Source: Bacillota bacterium (GTDB lineage: Bacteria; Bacillota; Dehalobacteriia; UBA4068; UBA4997). Taken from it: a stretch of DNA of 10,361 nt. The stretch is taken from NCBI GenBank assembly GCA_017398165.1, contig JAFQHB010000140.1:1-10361 (forward strand), read 5' to 3'. Positions within the stretch are counted from its first letter, which is position 1; the number at the start of each line of letters is the position of its first letter. Positions 1 to 5,457 of the stretch are shown here, in pieces. A program made the translations under genes and the position numbers. The notes below the pieces were generated by a model. That model was given only the letters and a program-made list of their open reading frames with translations. It was not told where the DNA came from and ran no database searches.

Positions 1-44
1 GACTTGTGCTTTACAGCCGAGCGCCTTCTCATCCCTCCTCGGGA

Positions 45-172
45 CAATGGCCGGTCATCAAAAAGACCCTGCTCTGCCAACGCACATCACAGTAGCGTGC
101 CTGTGCCGGATTCTCACCGGACTTCCGTTTACAGAAAACTGATTAAATATTCAATTTTTTGACACCAACATC
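45..172 (-). ncRNA. Cobalamin (B12) riboswitch in the leader of an off-window gene
   Basis: Read on the minus strand, the segment carries the conserved core of the cobalamin riboswitch in order. There is a GGTGTC element near 161-170, then GGAAGTCCGGTGAGAATCC (about 107-125), the hallmark GCACGCTACTGTGA (about 87-100), and finally AGAGCAGG with a GACCGGCC strand (about 49-75), matching the AGxCAGGxxACCxGCC end of the family. The family binds adenosylcobalamin or a related corrinoid and usually switches off cobalamin synthesis, transport or B12-independent isoenzyme genes. The controlled gene lies left of position 1 and is not visible. Downstream, still on the minus strand, a GAGGAGGG stretch (about 34-41) and a CCGAG/CTCGG pairing (about 16-42) may form the expression platform; I could not place a start codon convincingly. 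The call rests on motif matching by eye, without a covariance model. Confidence 0.8.
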
Positions 173-190
173 AGATAAAAAGCAACATTT

Positions 191-217
191 TTTCATAAAG
201 CTGTCGACTTTATGAAA
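191..217. repeat. Perfect 10-bp stem-loop, copy 1
   Basis: TTTCATAAAG and CTTTATGAAA form a perfect 10-bp inverted repeat around a 7-base loop. It lies between the -10 box of the leader promoter (241-246) and the riboswitch, so it would be the first structure in the minus-strand leader RNA. No U-run follows on either strand, so it is not a standard terminator. A degenerate copy with the same loop length lies at 340-366. A role as a 5' stabilising hairpin or a protein site is possible; neither is shown. Confidence 0.7.
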
Positions 218-240
218 GCTTTAGCGTTCATCCAGAATAT

Positions 241-269
241 ATTATAGATAATTTGCAGATGAAAGTCAA
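241..269 (-). promoter_or_regulatory. Sigma-70/SigA-type promoter for the riboswitch leader
   Basis: On the minus strand there is TTGACT (264-269), a 17-base spacer and a perfect TATAAT (241-246). The start site would be near 234, giving a leader that begins with the stem-loop at 191-217 and then folds the cobalamin riboswitch. Near-consensus boxes with ideal spacing make this one of the most convincing promoters in the window. Confidence 0.75.
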
Positions 270-443
270 TACACTTGATAAAATTTGCCAAAAGTGAAAG
301 TTTACACCTGGGCGTTGCTGCATAGTGGTTTCACCGACATTTCATAAAGTTGCTGACTTTGTAAAAGTTTTGTGCCGCCACCAAGGCATTAAATCACAAA
401 GATAAACAACTCCGCACAAAAATATCTCTGATCCAAGGAGAAA
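270..443. other. Non-coding stretch with little identifiable content
   Basis: I find no credible ORF with a ribosome binding site and no RNA gene here. The only structure I can support is the degenerate stem-loop copy at 340-366, described separately. On the minus strand a GTCGGTGAAACC stretch (about 327-338) faintly resembles a riboswitch fragment, but it lacks the rest of any known core, so I do not call it. Confidence 0.5.
340..366. repeat. Degenerate stem-loop, copy 2
   Basis: TTTCATAAAG, a 7-base loop and CTTTGTAAAA repeat the stem-loop at 191-217. The left arm is identical, the right arm has two changes, and the loop is similar (TTGCTGA against CTGTCGA). Similarity continues a few bases past the right arm (AAAGTTTT against AAAGCTTT). 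The copies are direct repeats 149 bases apart. This one lies outside the inferred leader transcript, upstream of its promoter. Confidence 0.6.
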
Positions 444-589
444 TGATATATCCGTTCCTTCATATTTGAAGCGTATATCATCTGCGAAGCAGATATCATA
501 CCGTCAGGCATATCACCCGTTCCGAAATGAACGGATATCGCGGAGCAAATATTTCACCGCGAAGCGATTTCACTTGCCCGCAAGGGCAA
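444..589. repeat. Cluster of short hairpins with tight GAA/GCAA loops
   Basis: Several small inverted repeats follow one another with short AT-rich linkers such as ATATCA and ATTTCAC. They are TGATATA...TATATCA (444-480, with CTTCA-TATT-TGAAG inside), ATCTGC-GAA-GCAGAT (480-494), CCGTTC-N6-GAACGG (517-534), CGC-GAA-GCG (558-566) and TTGCCC-GCAA-GGGCAA (574-589). The series runs straight into the terminator at 599-626 and the tRNA. From memory, similar hairpin strings beside tRNA genes occur as intergenic repeats in gut Firmicutes; I could not check this. An ORF can be read through the region (466-810) but it crosses the tRNA gene on the opposite strand and has no ribosome binding site, so it is not a gene. 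Confidence 0.6.
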
Positions 590-598
590 ATTTCGTTG

Positions 599-626
599 AA
601 AAAAGCACGCCTAAGCGTGCTTTTTT
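599..626 (-). terminator. Symmetrical intrinsic terminator after tRNA-Ala
   Basis: Six A, GCACGC, a four-base loop, GCGTGC and six T form a textbook intrinsic terminator that works in either direction. On the minus strand it begins two bases after the encoded CCA of the tRNA and therefore most likely ends the tRNA transcript. On the plus strand it would block any transcription arriving from the hairpin cluster. Confidence 0.85.
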
Positions 627-627
627 C

Positions 628-703
628 TGGTGGACGATATGGGATTCGAACCCACGACCTCTCGGATGCGAACCGAACGCTCTCCCAACTGAGCTAATCG
701 CCC
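628..703 (-). tRNA. tRNA-Ala, anticodon CGC
   Basis: The minus strand folds into a complete 76-base tRNA. The acceptor stem pairs GGGCGAT with ATCGTCC and contains the G3-U70 wobble pair that is the identity mark for alanyl-tRNA synthetase. The D arm is GCTC-AGTTGGGA-GAGC. The anticodon stem TTCGG/CCGAG closes the loop TTCGCAT, giving anticodon CGC, which reads the alanine codon GCG. The variable loop is AGGTC, and the T arm is GTGGG-TTCGAAT-CCCAT. The discriminator base is A and the CCA end is encoded (628-630). A promoter lies 12 bases upstream of the mature 5' end and a terminator directly follows, so the gene appears to be transcribed alone. Confidence 0.97.
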
Positions 704-715
704 ATAACATAGTTA

Positions 716-744
716 ATAATACTACTTTGCCCGCTGTTTTGCAA
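716..744 (-). promoter_or_regulatory. Promoter of the tRNA-Ala gene
   Basis: On the minus strand TTGCAA (739-744) and TATTAT (716-721) are separated by 17 bases. The mature tRNA 5' end (703) lies 12 bases beyond the -10 box, so only a few leader bases would need removal by RNase P. Confidence 0.6.
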
Positions 745-815
745 CCGTTTTGCGTGAAATTCTTTCTCTATTATAATTATATACTTATTATATACCCGGA
801 TGCGCCCTGACAGGC

Positions 816-844
816 TTGGCAGATCCGCTCGTCTGTGCTATACT
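816..844 (+). promoter_or_regulatory. Promoter of the Nim-like gene
   Basis: TTGGCA (816-821), a 17-base spacer and TATACT (839-844) form a good vegetative promoter. Transcription would start near 851, giving a leader of about 40 bases before the ATG at 891. The promoter is divergent from the tRNA-Ala promoter, with about 70 bases between the two -35 boxes. Confidence 0.7.
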
Positions 845-890
845 ATACTGCAAATCAAGCACACAGATAACCCCACCGGGAGGTAACAAT

Positions 891-1361
891 ATGCGACGCA
901 AAGACCGCGAGATCAGCCGTGATACCGCGCTGGCGATATGTGATAAATGCAGCTATGCCATACTTTCAATGATAGATACCGAGGGACAGCCCTATGCCGT
1001 ACCGCTCTCTATCATCCGTGATGGTGAGTATATTTACTTCCACGCTGCCCAGAGCGGTTATAAGACAGATTGTCTGCGCCACCATCCCCACGTCTGCCTG
1101 ACCTGCGTAGGCGACACCAGATTAACTCCGGAGGATTTCTCCACCGATTACGAATCGGCCATCGTGCGCGGTCTGGCCGGGGAAATCACCGACCCGGATG
1201 AGAAAACCCACGCCCTGCGCCTGATCTGCGAGCGCTACGCCCTCTCCAATATGGCAGCTTTTGCGGAAGAAGTCAGCCGTCATCTCGCACATACCGCCAT
1301 CTGGAAGATCACCATCACCGATATCACCGGCAAGCGCAGACATACAGGCAGCCCGGCTTAA
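891..1361 (+). CDS. NimA-like pyridoxamine 5'-phosphate oxidase family protein
   Basis: This 156-residue protein belongs to the small flavin-binding split-barrel family that includes NimA, the 5-nitroimidazole reductase-type proteins. Visible family marks are the opening MRRKDREI, a strand SYAILSMIDTEGQPYAVPLS (21-40), YIYFHAAQSGYKTD (47-60), which in the family lies around the cofactor pocket, CVGDTRLTPEDFSTDYES (72-89), and the closing DITGKRR. Such proteins are single-domain, cytosolic and usually dimeric with FMN. Some members reduce nitroimidazole drugs, but most are uncharacterised, so resistance should not be assumed. I chose the ATG at 891 because GGGAGGT (878-884) stands seven bases ahead of it and homologues begin at this MRRKDRE. 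A longer reading from a TTG at 816 would start inside the promoter. The gene is monocistronic or shares the terminator at 1524-1572. Confidence 0.85.
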   Translation: MRRKDREISRDTALAICDKCSYAILSMIDTEGQPYAVPLSIIRDGEYIYFHAAQSGYKTDCLRHHPHVCLTCVGDTRLTPEDFSTDYESAIVRGLAGEITDPDEKTHALRLICERYALSNMAAFAEEVSRHLAHTAIWKITITDITGKRRHTGSPA

Positions 1362-1372
1362 ACAATATCTTA

Positions 1373-1402
1373 TTGACAAAGCCACACCTGATATGCTAAA
1401 AT
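1373..1402 (+). promoter_or_regulatory. Strong extended -10 promoter, no gene downstream
   Basis: A consensus TTGACA (1373-1378), an 18-base spacer and TAAAAT (1397-1402) preceded by TGC, making an extended -10 element. The start site would fall at about 1409, exactly at the left arm of the first inverted repeat. The promoter begins 11 bases after the stop codon of the Nim-like gene and points at a stretch with no ORF that ends in a terminator. Confidence 0.7.
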
Positions 1403-1408
1403 AGTTAG

Positions 1409-1464
1409 AGGGGTTAGCAATAACTAACCCCTTAATGCGACCAGACGGTTAGCATTGTCTAACC
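1409..1464 (+). repeat. Two similar inverted repeats (GGTTAG-N6-CTAACC) at the transcription start
   Basis: The first is a perfect 9-bp inverted repeat, AGGGGTTAG-CAATAA-CTAACCCCT (1409-1432). The second is GGTTAG-CATTGT-CTAACC (1447-1464). They share the half-site GGTTAG/CTAACC and the six-base spacer, and their centres are 35 bases apart. A further GTTAG half-site follows the -10 box at 1404-1408. As DNA this looks like a pair of operators for a dimeric repressor covering the start site. As RNA it would give two hairpins able to swap arms. The sequence alone does not decide between them. Confidence 0.6.
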
Positions 1465-1523
1465 AACCTTATAATTATTGATTCCCTCCTGGATTGATTT
1501 CTTCTTTCCTTACCCAATAAATT

Positions 1524-1572
1524 AAGAGCATACGGTTCGTTATCACAGGATGACGGCCGTATGCTCTTTTTT
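1524..1572 (+). terminator. Long intrinsic terminator between convergent units
   Basis: AAGAGCATACGG pairs perfectly with CCGTATGCTCTT (12 bp). Inside, CGTTATC-ACAG-GATGACG extends the stem by seven pairs including one wobble, and six T end the structure on the plus strand. It terminates the candidate small RNA and probably read-through from the Nim-like gene. On the minus strand, 19 bases past the DUF4275 stop codon, the hairpin is followed only by TTAATTTATT, so it may terminate the hslU operon less efficiently. Confidence 0.85.
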
Positions 1573-1590
1573 GATTTACAATTTTACAGT

Positions 1591-1998
1591 TTACTGCTCC
1601 CCAGGCTCTTTCCGGCAAAAGTACGGGCCGCAGCGTTCCTCATGCGTATGCACATAAGTCCATCCATAAGCCGGATCGACCACATACACGTCATCATACT
1701 CATCCAATTCGGCCGAGCTGATCTTGCCGGTCAGATGCAGATCCTCGATCTGTATGCCGTTATATGCAAAGCCGGAGCTGAACATCAGAGCACTTTCATA
1801 TTTCAGGGCATCAAAAGCCTCTCTGGCAGCATCACCGCACAGACACGGCACCAGAGTCCAGGAAAATATATGCCACAAAAAATTACCATCTGCCAGCACC
1901 CGCTGCTGCAATACTTCCTGCGGTACGCCCACTGCAAAAGCAGCCAGCCACGCCGCCGCCACTTCGGCCGCATCCGGTCGATATTCTTTCAAACCCAT
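1591..1998 (-). CDS. DUF4275 family protein
   Basis: This 135-residue soluble protein matches the DUF4275 pattern as I know it. The marks are an LWHIFSW segment (41-47), a G-x-A-x-E-A-F stretch (55-62), YVVD (105-108), WTYVHTHE (113-120) and GPYF (124-127). The length is somewhat shorter than family members with a fuller N-terminal part. The function is unknown. Invariant tryptophan, histidine and tyrosine residues suggest a binding surface, but I cannot name a ligand. It follows hslU by 19 bases on the same strand and is the last gene before the terminator region, so it is likely co-transcribed with hslVU. In Bacillus the equivalent slot is taken by codY, to which this protein shows no likeness. 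Its start is supported by position and the lack of better alternatives; the ribosome binding site is weak. Confidence 0.75.
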   Translation of the reverse strand: MGLKEYRPDAAEVAAAWLAAFAVGVPQEVLQQRVLADGNFLWHIFSWTLVPCLCGDAAREAFDALKYESALMFSSGFAYNGIQIEDLHLTGKISSAELDEYDDVYVVDPAYGWTYVHTHEERCGPYFCRKEPGEQ

Positions 1999-2017
1999 CC
2001 CTGCTTTCGTGCCTTTC

Positions 2018-3397
2018 TTACAGGATGAAGCGGCTCATATCCTCGTTATCCGCCAGAGAGCTGAGCTTGCTCTCGACATAATTACGGTCGATCTGCACTC
2101 TGTCCAGCGATGCATCCGGCGCGATAAACAGCAGATCCTCCAGCACTTTCTCCAGCACGGTATGCAGACGACGCGCACCGATATTTTCGGTGGTGGAGTT
2201 CACCTGATAAGAGATTGCTGCCAGCGCATCAATGCCGTCTTCGGAGAATTTGATCTCCACACCATCGGCCTGCAGCAGCGCCTCATACTGCTTGACGAGC
2301 GAGTTCTGAGGTTCCAGCAGAATACGCTTGAAATCCTCCTCGGTCAGGCTGTCCAGCTCCACCCGGATGGGGAAACGTCCCTGCAGCTCGGGTATCAGAT
2401 CCGAGGGTTTGCTCATCGAGAACGCACCTGCCGCGATAAAGAGGATGTAATCCGTCTTGACCTGCCCGTACTTGGTCATTACAGTGCTGCCCTCCACGAT
2501 AGGCAGGATATCCCGCTGCACACCGTCCCGGGCTACATCCGCCATATTGTTGCCGCGGCCGGCGATCTTATCTATCTCGTCGATAAAGACAATACCGCTC
2601 TGCTCTGCCCGCTCGATAGCGCGCGAGGTCACGTCGTCCATATCCAGCAGCTTGGCGCTTTCCTCCTGGACCAGTATTTTGCGCGCCTCACGCACCGACA
2701 GGCGGCGTTTGTGCATTTTTTTCGGCATAATGCTGCCCAGCATATCCTGAATGTTGATCTGCATATCGTCCATCGGGCCTGCACCGCCTACCGGCGTCTG
2801 CTCTTCCACCTCGATCTCCACGATATGATCTTCCATCTCGCCCATAGCCAACATCCGGCGCACCTGCTCACGGCGGTTCTTGTTATCCTCCAGGAACTGC
2901 CGGTCTTCCTCACTCTCGGTGCTGTTATCCGTGCCGCCGCCAAAGAACATTTCCATCGGGTTGGGCATTTTCTTGGCGCGTCTGGTGGGGGCCAGCAGCT
3001 CGATCAGCCTTTCCTCCGCCGCGGCCTCGCCCTGCGGGCGTACTTTCTCCATCTGCTCGGCTTTTACCATACGCACGGCAGTCTCGGTCAGATCGCGGAT
3101 GATGCCCTCCACATCACGGCCCACATAGCCGATCTCGGTATACTTGGTGGCCTCCACCTTGATAAAAGGCGCATTCACCAGCTTGGCCAGACGACGCGCG
3201 ATCTCGGTCTTGCCGACGCCGGTAGGACCGATCATTATGATATTCTTGGGCATAATCTCATCCTGCAGCGCCGCACCCAGGCACTTGCGGCGATAACGGT
3301 TACGCAGCGCCACCGCTACGCTCTTTTTGGCATTCAGCTGCCCGACGATGTATTTATCCAGCTCGGCTACGATCTGGCGGGGTGTCAATTCGTACAT
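2018..3397 (-). CDS. hslU: HslU (ClpY), ATPase subunit of the HslVU protease
   Basis: HslU is the AAA+ ring that unfolds substrates with ATP and feeds them to HslV in the cytosol. The 459-residue length is normal. Visible elements are the N-terminal TPRQIVAELDKYIVGQ, Walker A GPTGVGKT (57-64), the pore loop GYVGRD (90-95), an inserted I-domain of roughly residues 110-245 with its usual acidic and Met-rich stretches, Walker B IVFIDEID (269-276), the RDGVQRDILPIVEG segment (290-303), sensor-2 GARR (407-410) and the C-terminal SRFIL, whose last residues insert into HslV to activate it. GGGAGG lies eight bases ahead of the ATG. The gene follows hslV by 31 bases, as expected for a fixed pair. All key residues seem intact. 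Confidence 0.98.
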   Translation of the reverse strand: MYELTPRQIVAELDKYIVGQLNAKKSVAVALRNRYRRKCLGAALQDEIMPKNIIMIGPTGVGKTEIARRLAKLVNAPFIKVEATKYTEIGYVGRDVEGIIRDLTETAVRMVKAEQMEKVRPQGEAAAEERLIELLAPTRRAKKMPNPMEMFFGGGTDNSTESEEDRQFLEDNKNRREQVRRMLAMGEMEDHIVEIEVEEQTPVGGAGPMDDMQINIQDMLGSIMPKKMHKRRLSVREARKILVQEESAKLLDMDDVTSRAIERAEQSGIVFIDEIDKIAGRGNNMADVARDGVQRDILPIVEGSTVMTKYGQVKTDYILFIAAGAFSMSKPSDLIPELQGRFPIRVELDSLTEEDFKRILLEPQNSLVKQYEALLQADGVEIKFSEDGIDALAAISYQVNSTTENIGARRLHTVLEKVLEDLLFIAPDASLDRVQIDRNYVESKLSSLADNEDMSRFIL

Positions 3398-3428
3398 AAC
3401 ACAGCCTCCCTAATCAAAATTCCCTTTA

Positions 3429-3965
3429 TCAAGCCTCTTCGACGATGATATTCTTATTGGTAAAGATGCAGATATCCGAGGCAATATCTATCGCCTTGTA
3501 GGCGATCTCGGCCGCCGAAAGATCAGTATTATCCCGCAGTGCCCGTGCCGCAGCCAGAGCATACGCCCCGCCCGAGCCGATCACTGCGATACCGTCATCG
3601 GGCTCCAGCACATCGCCGTTGCCGGTCAGTATCAGCATATCGGTACCGGCCGCCACGATCATCATAGCCTCCAGATTACGCAGCATTTTGTCGGTGCGCC
3701 ATTCCTTGGCCAGCGCCACCGATGCCCGCGTCAGGTTGCCGTGATACTCCTCCAGATAGCCCTCGAATTTATCACACAGCGTAAAAGCGTCAGCCGTGCT
3801 CCCCGCGAAGCCGACCACCACCTGATTCTTATAAAGCCGACGCACCTTGCGTGCCCCGTTCTTCATCACGATGCTCTGGCCCAGCGTTACCTGGCCGTCA
3901 CCGGCCAAAGCAACCTTGCCGTCTTTTCTCACGCCGCATATCGTAGTACCGCGCAATTCAACCAT
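3429..3965 (-). CDS. hslV: HslV (ClpQ), peptidase subunit of the HslVU protease
   Basis: HslV forms the double-hexamer proteolytic core that degrades proteins delivered by HslU. The 178-residue protein carries the family's opening GTTICGVRKDGKVALAGDGQ (6-25). The catalytic residue is expected to be Thr7, exposed by removal of the six-residue leader MVELRG, so the enzyme is the threonine-peptidase type and not the serine type of Bacillus subtilis ClpQ. Other marks are GQVTLG, a KVRRLY segment, GFAGSTADAF (53-62) and the GSGGAYALAAARAL stretch (130-143). A GGGGGAG sequence precedes the ATG. It sits 49 bases downstream of trmFO and 31 bases upstream of hslU; xerC/codV, often found in this interval, is absent. 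Confidence 0.98.
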   Translation of the reverse strand: MVELRGTTICGVRKDGKVALAGDGQVTLGQSIVMKNGARKVRRLYKNQVVVGFAGSTADAFTLCDKFEGYLEEYHGNLTRASVALAKEWRTDKMLRNLEAMMIVAAGTDMLILTGNGDVLEPDDGIAVIGSGGAYALAAARALRDNTDLSAAEIAYKAIDIASDICIFTNKNIIVEEA

Positions 3966-4014
3966 CCGCCTCTCCCCCTTTGTGCTTTATCAGAATATGT
4001 AGCAGAGAATATTT

Positions 4015-5439
4015 TTACTGCTCTGCCGCAGTTTCGTTTATCGTAGTTTTCACCCCGGCAGGCTGCTCCGCAGCTTCTTCCGGTGCTGCCGGCTCGCGGT
4101 ACAGCGGGCTGTTATCCGCCAGCCACGCCAGAGAACGCTCGGCCAGCTTCAGGTTCTTGGCCTGCTTGCCGCGTACCTTATAACCCAGCGGCTCCATCAG
4201 GCCAAAAGTCACGTTCATCGGCTGGAAGTTGCTGTTCGGCGTTATCAGCCAGGCCAGCAGACCGCCCAGCGCCGTCTCGCGCGGCCAGGTAAAGGGCTGC
4301 TCACCCTGTGCCGCTCTGGCAGCATTATAGCCCGCCGCCAGTCCACAGGCCGCACTCTCTACATAGCCCTCCGCACCGGTGATCTGCCCCGCCAGATAGA
4401 TGCGCTCGTCATCACGCAGGCACAGCTCCGGCCGCAGCAGCTTCGGGGCATTGATAAAGGTATTGCGGTGCATCACACCATAGCGCAAAAACTCAGCATT
4501 CTCCAGCCCCGGTATCATACGGAACACCCTTTTCTGTTCGCCCCAGGTCAGACGCGTCTGAAAGCCCACGATATTAAACATCGTAGCCGCCGCATTATCC
4601 TGACGCAGCTGCACCACCGCATAGGCCTCCCTGCCGTCATTGTGCGGGTCGCCCAGCCCGACCGGCTTCAGCGGGCCGAAGCGGATGGTATCCTCACCGC
4701 GGCGCGCCATACTCTCTACCGGCATACAGCCATCAAAGTCCTTTTCCTGCTCGAAATCGTGCAGCGGTGCGCGCTCGGCCGTCACCAGCTCCTGCCAGAA
4801 GCGCAGATACTGCTCTTTATCCATCGGACAGTTGATGTAATCGCCGCGCTCACTCTCGCCCTTGCCATAGCGAGAGCCCCAATAGGCCTTGCTCATATCA
4901 ATAGTCTCGCCGTCCACGATAGGCGCCACCGCATCGTGAAAGTGCAGATAGGCCTCACCCAGACGGCTCTGCAGATCAGCCGCCAGCGCCGCACTCGGCA
5001 GCGGCCCTGCCGCCACGATCACCAGCGCATCATCCGCCAGCAGCCCGTCCAGATTCGTTACCTCCTGATATACCACCTCGATATTCGGGTGGCTGCACAC
5101 AGCGTCCGTCACCATCCGTGCGAATCCGTCACGATCGACAGCCAGTGCCCCGCCCGCCGGTACCCGGCAGGCATCGGCACAACGCATAATCAGCGAGCCC
5201 TGCCGCCGCATTTCCTCTTTCAGCAGACCGACGGCATTGGACAGCCCGGCCGCCCGCAGCGAGTTGCTGCACACCAGCTCGGCAAAATACGGTGTCTTAT
5301 GCACCGGCGATGCCGCACCCGGCCGCATCTCAAAAAGCCGCACCCGGCAGCCCATCTCGGCCGCCTGCCACGCCGCCTCCGCACCGGCCAGACCTGCTCC
5401 GATGATATTTATTATTGTCCCTTGTGTAGGCTTGGTCAT
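4015..5439 (-). CDS. trmFO: TrmFO, folate-dependent tRNA (uracil-54-C5) methyltransferase
   Basis: TrmFO makes ribothymidine at position 54 of the tRNA T-loop, using methylenetetrahydrofolate as carbon donor and FAD plus NAD(P)H for reduction. The 474-residue protein has the N-terminal FAD-binding motif IIGAGLAGAEAA (12-23), FEMRPG (36-41), and the ELVCSNSLR segment with Cys57, equivalent to one of the two functionally important cysteines. DGCMPVE with Cys238 corresponds to the other. IYLAGQITGAEGYVESAA near the C-terminal third is a further FAD-contact signature. A tail of about 20 residues rich in Ala, Glu and Pro (APEEAAEQPAG) extends past the usual end and looks disordered. The gene starts 18 bases after topA, the usual order, and its Shine-Dalgarno sequence is weak (GGACGAGA), which suggests help from topA translation. 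Confidence 0.97.
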   Translation of the reverse strand: MTKPTQGTIINIIGAGLAGAEAAWQAAEMGCRVRLFEMRPGAASPVHKTPYFAELVCSNSLRAAGLSNAVGLLKEEMRRQGSLIMRCADACRVPAGGALAVDRDGFARMVTDAVCSHPNIEVVYQEVTNLDGLLADDALVIVAAGPLPSAALAADLQSRLGEAYLHFHDAVAPIVDGETIDMSKAYWGSRYGKGESERGDYINCPMDKEQYLRFWQELVTAERAPLHDFEQEKDFDGCMPVESMARRGEDTIRFGPLKPVGLGDPHNDGREAYAVVQLRQDNAAATMFNIVGFQTRLTWGEQKRVFRMIPGLENAEFLRYGVMHRNTFINAPKLLRPELCLRDDERIYLAGQITGAEGYVESAACGLAAGYNAARAAQGEQPFTWPRETALGGLLAWLITPNSNFQPMNVTFGLMEPLGYKVRGKQAKNLKLAERSLAWLADNSPLYREPAAPEEAAEQPAGVKTTINETAAEQ

Positions 5440-5457
5440 TGATCTCGTCCACTCACT

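Larger units (their letters stand above)
1409..1572 (+). ncRNA. Candidate small regulatory RNA of about 165 nt
   Basis: The unit has its own promoter (1373-1402) and terminator (1524-1572) and no believable reading frame. The ATG at 1435 gives five codons, and a TTG at 1479 gives about fifteen codons without a ribosome binding site. The transcript would begin with the stem-loops at 1409-1464, continue through an AT-rich linker, and expose CCCTCCT (1484-1490) and a pyrimidine run TTTCTTCTTTCCTTACCC (1498-1515) before the terminator. CCCUCCU is complementary to a Shine-Dalgarno sequence, which is typical of seed regions in Gram-positive small RNAs. It could instead be the 3' untranslated region of the Nim-like mRNA with an internal promoter, or a remnant whose gene has been lost. 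No known RNA family is recognised. Confidence 0.45.

Noticed and set aside
1..42. FMN riboswitch, suggested by GGATGAGAAGG on the minus strand
   Set aside because: The upstream core is clearly of the cobalamin type (CTACTGTGA, AGxCAGG...ACCGGCC) and the other FMN elements are missing.
466..810. 114-codon open frame across the hairpin cluster and tRNA
   Set aside because: It runs through the antisense strand of tRNA-Ala and the terminator, and has no ribosome binding site.
816..890. N-terminal extension of the Nim-like protein from a TTG
   Set aside because: The TTG is part of the -35 box; the ATG at 891 has a strong ribosome binding site and matches homologue starts.
1430..1485. Short minus-strand gene behind an AGGAGGG at 1484-1490
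   Set aside because: Only non-standard starts are available and the frame stops after about eight codons; the purine stretch is better explained as the complement of the C-rich seed in the plus-strand RNA.
1724..3448. 574-codon open frame on the plus strand opposite hslU
   Set aside because: It lies wholly antisense to hslU and its neighbours, has no ribosome binding site and encodes a His/Leu/Arg-rich sequence without family likeness. Such frames arise from the codon bias of the minus-strand genes.
4468..5442. 324-codon open frame on the plus strand opposite trmFO
   Set aside because: Antisense shadow of trmFO with no domain and no ribosome binding site.
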